9,246 bases of DNA from Domibacillus sp. Lineage in GTDB: Bacteria; Bacillota; Bacilli; Bacillales; Domibacillaceae. Positions 1-5,705 of this stretch are shown piece after piece. Both the position numbers and the translations under genes were made by a program. Positions within the stretch are counted from its first letter, which is position 1. Each line of letters begins with the position of its first letter. The DNA is taken from the NCBI GenBank assembly GCA_031177795.1, contig JAPSKG010000078.1, positions 1 to 9,246 on the forward strand. The letters are read 5' to 3'. Below the pieces are notes generated by a model. That model was not told where the DNA came from and ran no database searches. It saw nothing but the letters and a program-made list of their open reading frames with translations.

Positions 1-1221
1 GTAGTGGCGAATCAAGTTCTCAAAGATGTAGTGATCAAAACGCCGCTTCAAAAAAACGAAATTTTGTCAGCACGCTACGGCTGCAATGTTTATTTGAAAA
101 GGGAAGACTTGCAAATTGTCCGTTCATTTAAACTGCGCGGCGCGTATAACTTTATCCGCAGTTTAACAGAAGAAGAACGGGCAAAAGGCGTTGTTTGTGC
201 CAGTGCTGGAAATCATGCGCAAGGTGTTGCTTATTCCTGTTATGCACTTGGCATTGAAGGAAAGATTTTTATGCCTTCTACTACACCTCGCCAAAAAGTA
301 TCTCAGGTTAAACGGTTTGGCGGCGATAAAGTATCAGTTGTTTTAACAGGGGACACATTTGATGATTCTTACACAGCGGCAATGGCTTACTGTACAGAAG
401 AAGAAAAAATGTTTGTGCATCCTTTTGACGACTACCGGACAATTGCCGGTCAAGGCACAGTCGGTGTTGAAATTTTAAATGATATGCAAGTGCCTGTTGA
501 TTATATGTTTTGTTCGATTGGCGGCGGCGGCCTGGCAGCCGGCGTCGGGTCTTATGTAAAAGGGATCAGCCCGCGCACAAAACTAATTGGCGTTGAACCA
601 GCGGGTGCTCCGAGCATGAAAGCATCGTTGAACAACGGAGAAGTGACACGACTCGATTCAATTGACCCTTTTGTGGACGGCGCGGCAGTTAAGCAAGTTG
701 GCAATATAACGATGGACATTTGCATGGAAGTGCTGGATGGCATTTCAGTTATTCCAGAAGGAAAAGTATGTACAACAATTTTGCAGCTTTACAATGAAAA
801 TGCGATTGTTGCGGAGCCGGCGGGAGCTTTGTCGGTAGCAGCCCTTGATTTTTATAAAGATGAAATCAAAGGGAAAAACGTGGTTTGCGTTGTAAGTGGC
901 GGAAACAACGATATTGAGCGCATGCAGGAAATTAAAGAACGCTCTTTAATTTATGAAGGGCTCAAACATTATTTTATTGTGACGTTCCCGCAGCGTGCGG
1001 GCGCTCTCCGCAAATTTATGGATCAAGTACTCGGCGAGCATGATGATATTACCCGTTTTGAGTATACAAAACGCACCAATCGTGATGAAGGCCCTGTATT
1101 AGTCGGAATCGAATTAAAAAACAAAGAAGACTATAAACCGCTCGTAAAGCGAATGGAAGAAAACGGGTTCCCTTATATGGAAATCAATAGTGATCCATTG
1201 CTGTTTAACTTACTTATTTAA
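1..1221 (+). CDS. ilvA: Threonine dehydratase (threonine ammonia-lyase), 5'-truncated by window edge
   Basis: PLP enzyme that deaminates threonine to 2-oxobutanoate, the first committed step of isoleucine synthesis, in the cytoplasm. Counting from the GTG at position 4, the PLP lysine lies in SFKLRGAY (Lys43), the substrate loop is CASAGNHAQG (65-74), the phosphate-binding glycine loop is SIGGGGLAAG (171-180), and VVSGGNND is at 296-303. A C-terminal ACT-like regulatory domain covers roughly 320-400, the short bacillary form with one such domain. The frame is open to base 1 (GTA before the GTG). The B. subtilis enzyme is about 422 residues against 405 here, so I infer that the true start lies some 15 codons upstream, outside the window. 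A strong terminator follows directly. The gene is intact within the window. Confidence 0.95.
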   Translation, partial: VVANQVLKDVVIKTPLQKNEILSARYGCNVYLKREDLQIVRSFKLRGAYNFIRSLTEEERAKGVVCASAGNHAQGVAYSCYALGIEGKIFMPSTTPRQKVSQVKRFGGDKVSVVLTGDTFDDSYTAAMAYCTEEEKMFVHPFDDYRTIAGQGTVGVEILNDMQVPVDYMFCSIGGGGLAAGVGSYVKGISPRTKLIGVEPAGAPSMKASLNNGEVTRLDSIDPFVDGAAVKQVGNITMDICMEVLDGISVIPEGKVCTTILQLYNENAIVAEPAGALSVAALDFYKDEIKGKNVVCVVSGGNNDIERMQEIKERSLIYEGLKHYFIVTFPQRAGALRKFMDQVLGEHDDITRFEYTKRTNRDEGPVLVGIELKNKEDYKPLVKRMEENGFPYMEINSDPLLFNLLI

Positions 1222-1224
1222 AGG

Positions 1225-1258
1225 AAAAAGCCTGTCTCAAGCAGAGACAGGCTTTTTT
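1225..1258. terminator. Bidirectional rho-independent terminator between ilvA and bshB2
   Basis: A perfect 9-bp stem GCCTGTCTC/GAGACAGGC (1230-1238 and 1244-1252) with a 5-nt loop is flanked by A5 on the left and T6 on the right. The A/T flanks extend the stem and give a U-tract in either direction. It lies between the ilvA stop and the convergent bshB2 stop and can serve both. Confidence 0.9.
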
Positions 1259-1286
1259 AAATATGTTACTGAAAACAAAAGAAGCG

Positions 1287-2012
1287 TTAGCTTTTTTGCT
1301 TTATATCACTTACGTGGTCTTTTTCATCAAATGTATAAGTCCAGAAGTGTTCGAAATGAAAGCGGTCTTTCAGTTCGCTGTTGCCGCTTTCGTTGGCCAC
1401 AGTTGCTTCCAAGTCTTTTAGCATCCAGATGGTTTGAGAAATGTGGGCTTTCATTGCTTCCAGTTTTTTATGGTAAACGTGCCGGATATCGTAAACAATA
1501 TCTGCTTCACCAATTTCTTCAAGCGTGTTGTTTGCAAACGCCACACAATGAAGCTTTGGCCGCTTTTCCGGTTTTAGAGCCCGAACAGCACGAACAACAG
1601 CTCTGGCAGTAGCTTCGTGGTCAGGATGAACGGAATAGCCCGGATAAAAAGTAATGATGAGAGAGGGGTTTAATTCGTTAATTAAATCGGTTATCAAATT
1701 CATCATTTTCTGATCATCTTCAAATTCCAGTGTTTTATCACGCAAACCCATCATCCGCAAATCTTGAATGCCGATGGCTTCTGCTGCTTTTTTCAATTCG
1801 GCTTTTCGGATATCCGGCAAAGATTCGCGTGTAGCAAACGGCGGATTGCCAAGGTTTCGGCCCATTTCTCCGAGGGTAAGGCAGGCATATGTTACGGGCG
1901 TTCCGCGGCTTGTATGAATGGCAATAGTGCCGGATACACCAAACGCTTCATCATCAGGATGCGGAAAAACAACAAGCACATGGCGTTCCTGTTCTACTTC
2001 CTTTGTTTTCAT
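1287..2012 (-). CDS. bshB2: Bacillithiol biosynthesis deacetylase BshB2
   Basis: Zinc-dependent LmbE/PIG-L family amidase that removes the acetyl group from GlcNAc-malate, giving GlcN-malate, to which BshC then adds cysteine to form bacillithiol. Residues 11-22 read HVLVVFPHPDDE and contain the metal-binding HPDD motif (18-21). A second motif, YPGYSVHPDHEAT (124-136), supplies a further zinc histidine. The segment LGEMGR-LGNPPFATRESL is characteristic of the BshB2 (YojG) branch. I chose the ATG at 2012 because AAGGAAAGGA lies 9 nt upstream; the TTG three codons earlier sits inside that ribosome binding site. The length, 241 residues, is slightly above the roughly 221 of B. subtilis, the excess being at the C-terminus. 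It lies 18 bp downstream of yojF, the same pairing as yojF-yojG in B. subtilis. Confidence 0.92.
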   Translation of the reverse strand: MKTKEVEQERHVLVVFPHPDDEAFGVSGTIAIHTSRGTPVTYACLTLGEMGRNLGNPPFATRESLPDIRKAELKKAAEAIGIQDLRMMGLRDKTLEFEDDQKMMNLITDLINELNPSLIITFYPGYSVHPDHEATARAVVRAVRALKPEKRPKLHCVAFANNTLEEIGEADIVYDIRHVYHKKLEAMKAHISQTIWMLKDLEATVANESGNSELKDRFHFEHFWTYTFDEKDHVSDIKQKS

Positions 2013-2030
2013 TGTTCTCAATCCTTTCCT

Positions 2031-2378
2031 TTACTTAAACGGTGTTTTGCCTATTTGCAGTGCAACCGCCAGTTTCCCATCAAAATCATGGCCAGCCATT
2101 AGCAGGTGTCCTTCTTCATCAAAACCATAATGCGTTAACCCTTCTGCGTATACCCAGCCAATTTCCAGCTTTAAGCCTACTCGATATGGGTCATTTCCAA
2201 CAATTTTCCCGTGCTCATATGTAAGCTTTGCATTGCGGATATAAGCTCCTGCCGAAAAAAACTTTTCATTAAAGTGTGAAGCATAAGCGCCATTTGTGGT
2301 TTCTAAGTGAAGATATATTTCTTCACCGGCAAACTTATCAATCAGCTCCTGCACTTTTTCCGGTAAAATCGGTTCCAT
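2031..2378 (-). CDS. yojF: YojF family protein (DUF1806), partner of bshB2
   Basis: This 115-residue soluble protein matches the YojF/DUF1806 family in length and in motifs such as EEIYLHLETTNGAYA and FFSAGAYIRNAK. No signal peptide or membrane segment is visible. The biochemical role is unknown to me; the conserved adjacency to the bacillithiol deacetylase gene suggests a role with BshB2 or its regulation, which is inference. The ATG at 2378 is preceded by TGGAGG (2388-2393) with a 9-nt spacer. It is the first gene of a two-gene operon. A TACAAT hexamer on the minus strand at 2413-2418 could be its -10 element, but no good -35 is present. Confidence 0.88.
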   Translation of the reverse strand: MEPILPEKVQELIDKFAGEEIYLHLETTNGAYASHFNEKFFSAGAYIRNAKLTYEHGKIVGNDPYRVGLKLEIGWVYAEGLTHYGFDEEGHLLMAGHDFDGKLAVALQIGKTPFK

Positions 2379-2520
2379 GCACTTTAGCCTCCAGTCGAAT
2401 TAGTATTGCTTTATTGTACTAAAAAACATTTTGGATAGCGAAAATCTAGCTTTGGGCTCAGCAGCAAAAAACAAATCAAACGAAAAAGGGACAGGAGCTT
2501 AAACAAAGCAAAAAAACAGG

Positions 2521-2549
2521 AAAACAAAACCGCCGGGATACACCGGCGG
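2521..2549 (-). terminator. Rho-independent terminator of pdxK
   Basis: Read on the minus strand: a GC-only stem CCGCCGG/CCGGCGG (2543-2549 and 2530-2536), a 6-nt loop and then TTTTGTTTT (2529-2521). It starts 15 bp after the pdxK stop codon. Confidence 0.88.
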
Positions 2550-2564
2550 CGGTTTAAGTATGTT

Positions 2565-3362
2565 TTACTTTTGATTATAAGCTCCATGCATAACCGGCCC
2601 AACATACTCATTTAGTTTCCAGCCGTGTTTTATTGCTGCATTTACAAATTTTTTTGCGTTCAACACAGCTGTTTTCACGTCCTGGCCGTTTGCCAGATTG
2701 GCTGTGATGGCTGCGGCAAATGTACAGCCAGCGCCGTGATTGTAAGTGGTTGGATGTTTTTCTCCTTCAAGCACAATAAATTCTTTTCCATCATAAAAAA
2801 GATCTATTGCTTTTTCGCTTTCAAGCTGTTTGCCGCCTTTTACTACCACATTTTTGGCGCCAAGTTCATAAATTTTTTGCGCTGCTTTTTTCATGTCTTC
2901 CACTGTGCGAATAGGACCCACACCAGAAAGCTGCCAGGCTTCAAACAAGTTCGGCGTAACAACCAGTGCGAGCGGCAGCAGCAAATTGCGCGTTGCCGCT
3001 GCAGCATCCGGATTTAACACTTCATCTTCGCCTTTGCAGACCATTACGGGATCAACCACCACATTTTCTATGCCGCTTTCTTGAATTGATTGTGCCGCAG
3101 TTTCAATAATATCCGGAGTGGCAAGCATTCCCGTTTTTAACGCATCAATGCTTGTTGACATGGCCGTTTTTAGCTGCGCTTTTAACGCATCAATGGGAAG
3201 GGGAAAAACACCGTGGCTCCAATTGTTGTCAGGATCCATTGTGACAATGGTTGTTAAAGCTGTCATGCCATATGTTCCATGTTCCTGGAATGTTTTTAAA
3301 TCTGCTTGAATGCCAGCCCCGCCGCTAGTATCCGAGCCGGCAATTGTTAACGTTTTTTTCAT
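2565..3362 (-). CDS. pdxK: Pyridoxine/pyridoxal kinase, ThiD-like (PdxK)
   Basis: Ribokinase-superfamily kinase that phosphorylates the 5'-hydroxymethyl group of B6 vitamers (PLP salvage), possibly also hydroxymethylpyrimidine. Visible family features are TIAGSDTSGGAGIQADLKTF at the N-terminus, DPVMVCKG (104-111), VTPNLFEA (135-142) and the anion-hole/catalytic loop NHGAGCTFAAA (208-218) with Cys213, the cysteine typical of the bacillary dual HMP/pyridoxine kinase. It is closest in recalled sequence to B. subtilis PdxK (YwdB), which also lies in the ywd region near ung, so I prefer PdxK to a dedicated ThiD. Length is 265 residues, normal. AAGGAGG (3375-3381) precedes the ATG with a rather long 12-nt spacer. 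It is monocistronic, with a terminator at 2521-2549. Confidence 0.9.
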   Translation of the reverse strand: MKKTLTIAGSDTSGGAGIQADLKTFQEHGTYGMTALTTIVTMDPDNNWSHGVFPLPIDALKAQLKTAMSTSIDALKTGMLATPDIIETAAQSIQESGIENVVVDPVMVCKGEDEVLNPDAAAATRNLLLPLALVVTPNLFEAWQLSGVGPIRTVEDMKKAAQKIYELGAKNVVVKGGKQLESEKAIDLFYDGKEFIVLEGEKHPTTYNHGAGCTFAAAITANLANGQDVKTAVLNAKKFVNAAIKHGWKLNEYVGPVMHGAYNQK

Positions 3363-3467
3363 TTTGAAAGATCGCCTCCTTACTTAATTGTAAAACTTTT
3401 TTTGTTTAAAATAAACGGCAAAGCAGCTTGGCTAAAAGCAGCTGTTCAAATTTTGCGATAGTGTTTT

Positions 3468-3797
3468 TTATTCGCTTTTTTTTGTAGCAATAACTGCAAT
3501 GAACCCGCGGTCCAACTGCTGTTCACATTCTGCTGCTTCCGACTTGTTCAATCCTATTTCTTGAAATTTTGAGCGGAGTTCTTCTCCCCGGCTTTTAAAC
3601 AAGTTGCTGATCGATTCAGGCAAGCCTTGTTCTGTTACTCCAAATTCCCCGGTATTTAAAACATCTGCCAGCTGCTTTGATTCATCTTTGTCATGAGCAA
3701 AAAGGTAGATGTGTTTTTTTAAAAAGCCATTTTGCAAAAATTGAGTAACTGCACTTGCTGCTTCTGCATGATTATGAACGATTTTAACTTGATACAA
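3468..3797 (-). CDS. yflT: General stress protein, YflT / GSP17M-like domain
   Basis: A small soluble protein of 109 residues matching the heat-induced stress protein YflT family (general stress protein 17M-like domain). It begins YQVKIVHNHAEAASAVTQFL and has the typical KKHIYLFAHDKDESKQLADVLN segment. The molecular function of the family is not established. The start is TTG at 3797, chosen because TGGAGG (3806-3811) lies 8 nt upstream and no ATG fits. A near-consensus SigB promoter lies 35 bp upstream, which agrees with the SigB-dependent expression of yflT in B. subtilis. It is divergent from ung. The C-terminal ATKKSE tail is short and lysine-rich. The symbol is assigned by family resemblance, not proven orthology. 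Confidence 0.82.
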   Translation of the reverse strand: MYQVKIVHNHAEAASAVTQFLQNGFLKKHIYLFAHDKDESKQLADVLNTGEFGVTEQGLPESISNLFKSRGEELRSKFQEIGLNKSEAAECEQQLDRGFIAVIATKKSE

Positions 3798-3832
3798 AGC
3801 AACAACCTCCAGTTTTTCTATTTTCTCAACGT

Positions 3833-3857
3833 TTACCCGGCTTCATTGTTTTTAAAC
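3833..3857 (-). promoter_or_regulatory. SigB-type general stress promoter for the yflT-like gene
   Basis: Minus strand: -35 GTTTAA (3857-3852), 13-nt spacer, -10 GGGTAA (3838-3833). The SigB consensus is GTTTAA-N12-14-GGGTAT, so only the last -10 base differs. The predicted start is about 25-30 nt upstream of the TTG codon. Its -35 overlaps the -35 region of the predicted ung promoter on the other strand. Confidence 0.85.
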
Positions 3858-3878
3858 GGACGCAGCTTCTATTATAAT
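3851..3878 (+). promoter_or_regulatory. Predicted SigA promoter of ung
   Basis: A perfect -10 TATAAT (3873-3878) is preceded at 16 nt by TTTAAA (3851-3856), a 4/6 match to TTGACA. The ung ribosome binding site and ATG follow within 20 bp, giving a short leader. The -35 shares bases with the SigB -35 on the opposite strand. Confidence 0.55.
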
Positions 3879-3897
3879 GAGGAAAGAGGTGAGCTAA

Positions 3898-4581
3898 ATG
3901 GCAAAACAAATTTTAACAAACGATTGGGACCCTTTGCTAAAAGACGAATTTGAGAAACCATATTACCAGCAGCTTCGTTCGTTTTTAAAAGAAGAATATA
4001 AAACGCAGACGATTTATCCGCCAATGGATGATGTTTTTAATGCGCTTCATTTTACGCCATATGAAAAAGTAAAAGTGGTGATTCTTGGCCAGGATCCATA
4101 TCACGGGCCAAACCAGGCACACGGGCTTAGTTTTTCTGTTCAGCCGGGTAATAACCCGCCGCCGTCATTGAAAAACATTTACAAAGAGTTGAATTCGGAT
4201 CTTGGATGCCAGGTGCCAAACCATGGGTTTTTAAAGCAGTGGGCGGATGAAGGAGTGCTTTTGTTAAATACCGTTTTAACTGTTCGGGAAGGACAGGCCC
4301 ACTCACATCGCGGCCAGGGCTGGGAGAAATTCACCAACCGCGTAATTGAGCTTGTTAGCGAAAGAGAAAAGCCGGCCGTTTTTATTTTGTGGGGAAAACC
4401 GGCGCAAAGCAAAAAAACGTTAATAGATGAGCAAAAGCATGTAATCATTCAGTCACCACATCCAAGTCCGCTATCAGCATCCCGGGGTTTTTTTGGAAGC
4501 CGCCCTTTTTCAAAAGCAAATGACGCTTTGCTGAAAATGGGGGAGAAGCCGATTAACTGGTGTCTCGAAAACCTTTCTTAA
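3898..4581 (+). CDS. ung: Uracil-DNA glycosylase, family 1
   Basis: Removes uracil from DNA by hydrolysing the N-glycosidic bond, the first step of base excision repair. The diagnostic motifs are all present: the water-activating loop GQDPYHG (64-70, catalytic Asp66), the uracil-recognition strand LLLNTVLTV (121-129, Asn124), the proline-rich loop NPPPS (86-90), and the DNA-intercalation loop HPSPLSA (188-194, His188). At 227 residues it is full length for the family. The ATG at 3898 follows an AGGTGA site with correct spacing. The gene is followed by a 247-bp gap containing a parS site and then by the four-cysteine protein-ywdI-ywdK cluster, the same general order as the B. subtilis ywd region. 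Confidence 0.97.
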   Translation: MAKQILTNDWDPLLKDEFEKPYYQQLRSFLKEEYKTQTIYPPMDDVFNALHFTPYEKVKVVILGQDPYHGPNQAHGLSFSVQPGNNPPPSLKNIYKELNSDLGCQVPNHGFLKQWADEGVLLLNTVLTVREGQAHSHRGQGWEKFTNRVIELVSEREKPAVFILWGKPAQSKKTLIDEQKHVIIQSPHPSPLSASRGFFGSRPFSKANDALLKMGEKPINWCLENLS

Positions 4582-4667
4582 ACAAAAAAAGTGAGCGGGG
4601 GCAGAGGCTGCTTTTGCTCCCGGGCAATATAGTTAGAAATTGATGGCTTTTATAAAAACAGGCGAAA

Positions 4668-4683
4668 TGTTTCACGTGAAACA
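4668..4683. promoter_or_regulatory. parS: parS site, perfect match (ParB/Spo0J binding)
   Basis: The sequence TGTTTCACGTGAAACA matches the 16-bp parS consensus TGTTNCACGTGAAACA exactly. The perfect palindrome extends to 20 bp (4666-4685) with AA and TT flanks. parS nucleates Spo0J/ParB clamp loading and SMC recruitment for origin segregation and normally clusters in the origin-proximal part of Bacillus chromosomes. It is intergenic here, about 87 bp after ung. Confidence 0.93.
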
Positions 4684-4715
4684 TTCCGGTTTTTGTTAAA
4701 ATAAAACGGAATGTT
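4680..4715. repeat. Inverted repeat abutting parS
   Basis: AACATTCCG (4680-4688) is mirrored by CGGAATGTT (4707-4715). After a one-base bulge (G4689) a further 4 bp TTTT/AAAA pair, leaving a 9-nt AT-rich loop. The left arm overlaps the right edge of the parS palindrome. No T-tract follows, so a terminator role on the plus strand is unlikely. Confidence 0.6.
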
Positions 4716-4721
4716 AACAAG

Positions 4722-4749
4722 CTGAAAAACCCGGCAGCCACATTATAGT
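4722..4749 (+). promoter_or_regulatory. Possible SigA promoter for the cysteine protein-ywdI-ywdK cluster
   Basis: CTGAAA (4722-4727, 4/6 to TTGACA), a 16-nt spacer and TATAGT (4744-4749, 5/6 to TATAAT). The predicted leader to the TTG at 4829 is about 73 nt. The -35 is weak and read-through from ung is an alternative. Confidence 0.35.
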
Positions 4750-4828
4750 TTAGTCGCTATCTTCAGGAAAGCGGACTTTTAAAAAGGAATTATCTTGCTT
4801 TTTAAGAAAGAAAAAAGGAGAGAATAGT

Positions 4829-5008
4829 TTGTTAACTGAACCAAATTGTATGAAGTGCCGCCAGTTTTTTGTTACATGGGATCCAGCAGCGCCACGCGGA
4901 TGCCGGGCTTATAAGTTTAAAACAAAACAAATGCCGTCTGTTGTCGTCCGCCGGTCATCAGGCCACCCATGTTTTCAATTTGCGGCGAAAGCAGGTGAAA
5001 AAAAATGA
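4829..5008 (+). CDS. Conserved 59-aa four-cysteine protein, putative zinc-binding, function unknown
   Basis: The gene begins with TTG at 4829, 8 nt after AAGGAG (4815-4820), and ends with TGA at 5006-5008. The product has cysteines at 7, 10, 25 and 48 (CX2C-X14-C-X22-C), with segments NCMKCRQFFVTWDPAAPRGC and FKTKQMPSVVVRRSSGHPC. From memory, similar short proteins with a C-x2-C...FVTWDP...GCRA...SSG..C pattern occur in quite distant bacteria, so this looks like a real conserved family of unknown function; a structural zinc site is inference. No signal peptide or membrane helix. Its stop codon overlaps the ywdI start in an ATGA arrangement (5005-5008), so the two are probably translationally coupled. 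It lies between two parS sites. Confidence 0.8.
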   Translation: MLTEPNCMKCRQFFVTWDPAAPRGCRAYKFKTKQMPSVVVRRSSGHPCFQFAAKAGEKK

Positions 5009-5289
5009 ATGTTTCACGTGAAACGATATTGCTGAAGATGGAACAGGAGCTTGCAGAAGCGAAAAAAGCTGCGCCAGGGGAAGCCGAACGGCATGTGTAC
5101 GCTATTAAGTCCCTTTGTGAACTGTTGATTGGACCGGAAACAAAAACACAGCAAAAAGCGATGCCGCCACTTCATGTGCCTTCAGCTAAACAGCCGGATG
5201 CAACAAGCCGGGTGCAGCAAGTGGTTGGACAGCAAGACCGTATTGCTACGGAAGATGGATCAAATGGAGAATCGATTTTTGATTTTTAA
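5005..5289 (+). CDS. ywdI: YwdI family protein (DUF5327)
   Basis: A 94-residue hydrophilic protein. An amphipathic, probably helical N-terminal part (residues 1-42, ILLKMEQELAEAKKA ... HVYAIKSLCELL) is followed by a low-complexity Gln/Pro/Ala-rich stretch and an acidic end ESIFDF. The architecture and its place between ung and ywdK fit YwdI (DUF5327), whose function is unknown. The ATG at 5005 overlaps the stop of the preceding gene and is served by AGGTGA (4993-4998). Codons 2-7 (Asn-Val-Ser-Arg-Glu-Thr) are written by a parS sequence, so the extreme N-terminus is probably shaped by the DNA site as much as by the protein. ywdK follows 12 bp downstream. Confidence 0.82.
   Translation: MNVSRETILLKMEQELAEAKKAAPGEAERHVYAIKSLCELLIGPETKTQQKAMPPLHVPSAKQPDATSRVQQVVGQQDRIATEDGSNGESIFDF
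5010..5025. promoter_or_regulatory. parS: Second parS site, 15/16 match, inside the ywdI coding start
   Basis: TGTTTCACGTGAAACG differs from the parS consensus only in the final base. It lies 342 bp from the perfect site at 4668-4683 and falls within codons 2-7 of ywdI. Given how well the 14-bp core is kept, ParB binding is likely; relative affinity cannot be judged from sequence. Confidence 0.85.
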
Positions 5290-5301
5290 AGGAGCCGGGA
5301 T

Positions 5302-5673
5302 ATGAAGTTATTTATTATTTTAGGAGCAATAAACGCTTTTCTAGCTGTTGCCCTTGGCGCCTTTGGGGCCCATGGATTAGAAGGGAAAGTGGAAGCCAGA
5401 TACTTGGAGATTTGGAAAACAGCGGTTCAATACCAAATGTTTCATGCACTTGGCTTGATCATTATCGGATTTTTAATGTCACAGTTTCAAGGCAGTGCAG
5501 CACTGAATTGGTCAGGCTGGCTTATGCTGGCTGGCATCGTGCTGTTTTCAGGAAGCTTGTTTGTCCTTGTGCTAACAGGAATAAGCAAGCTTGGTGCTAT
5601 CACCCCACTAGGGGGGCTTGCGTTTTTAGCAGCATGGGTTCTTATTATTATCGCAGCTTTGAAAAATATGTAA
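5302..5673 (+). CDS. ywdK: DUF423 family membrane protein YwdK
   Basis: A 123-residue integral membrane protein with four hydrophobic helices at roughly 2-24, 45-62, 70-92 and 100-120. The DUF423 hallmarks are present: GAFGAHGLEG (19-28) after helix 1, YQMFHALGL (44-52) at the start of helix 2, and TPLGGLAFLAAW (101-112) in helix 4. No enzymatic role is established for the family. AAAGGAG (5288-5294) overlaps the ywdI stop codon and sits 7 nt before the ATG, so it is the last gene of the cluster with the four-cysteine protein and ywdI. A bidirectional terminator follows two bases after the stop. Confidence 0.92.
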   Translation: MKLFIILGAINAFLAVALGAFGAHGLEGKVEARYLEIWKTAVQYQMFHALGLIIIGFLMSQFQGSAALNWSGWLMLAGIVLFSGSLFVLVLTGISKLGAITPLGGLAFLAAWVLIIIAALKNM

Positions 5674-5674
5674 C

Positions 5675-5705
5675 AAAAAGAGCGGCAGGCATGCCGCTCT
5701 TTTTT
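5675..5705. terminator. Bidirectional terminator between ywdK and gerQ
   Basis: The stem AGAGCGGC/GCCGCTCT (5679-5686 and 5693-5700) has a 6-nt loop and is flanked by A5 and T5 runs, giving a U-tract on both strands. The right flank overlaps the gerQ stop codon. Confidence 0.9.

Larger units (their letters stand above)
4582..4828. other. Non-coding gap between ung and the small cysteine protein gene
   Basis: No convincing gene is present. From left to right it holds an A7 run and a weak GC-rich hairpin (4597-4621), which may help terminate ung although it lacks a proper U-tract; a perfect parS (4668-4683); an inverted repeat sharing its right edge (4680-4715); and a possible promoter (4722-4749). 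Open reading through this stretch on the minus strand (peptide containing MFHVKH) is just the translation of the parS palindrome. Confidence 0.6.

Noticed and set aside
1190..1612. Plus-strand frame across the ilvA terminator and into bshB2
   Set aside because: It crosses a strong terminator and is antisense to a clear bshB2; no family resemblance.
2411..2611. Minus-strand frame downstream of pdxK
   Set aside because: It overlaps the pdxK 3' end and reads through its terminator; low-complexity hydrophobic product, no ribosome binding site.
3420..3443. Direct repeat AAAGCAGCT twice at 15-nt period upstream of pdxK
   Set aside because: Only nine bases, two copies, in an AT-rich gap; it could be an operator but chance is not excluded and no regulator is implicated.
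4597..4621. Hairpin GGGGGCA/TGCTCCC after ung as a terminator
   Set aside because: It has a G-T pair, a long loop and no U-tract after the outer stem; the inner GCAG-AGG-CTGC-TTTT alternative has only 4 bp. It is mentioned as possible but not listed as a terminator.
4614..4629. Noc-binding-site-like palindrome core (CCCGGG) near parS
   Set aside because: On the minus strand it matches TATTTCCCGGGAAATA at only 12 of 16 positions, with one half-site degraded; too weak to call a nucleoid-occlusion site.
4553..4741. Minus-strand reading frame containing MFHVKH
   Set aside because: The peptide is the translation of the parS palindrome in a non-coding gap. It overlaps the ung 3' end and lacks a convincing ribosome binding site or homology.
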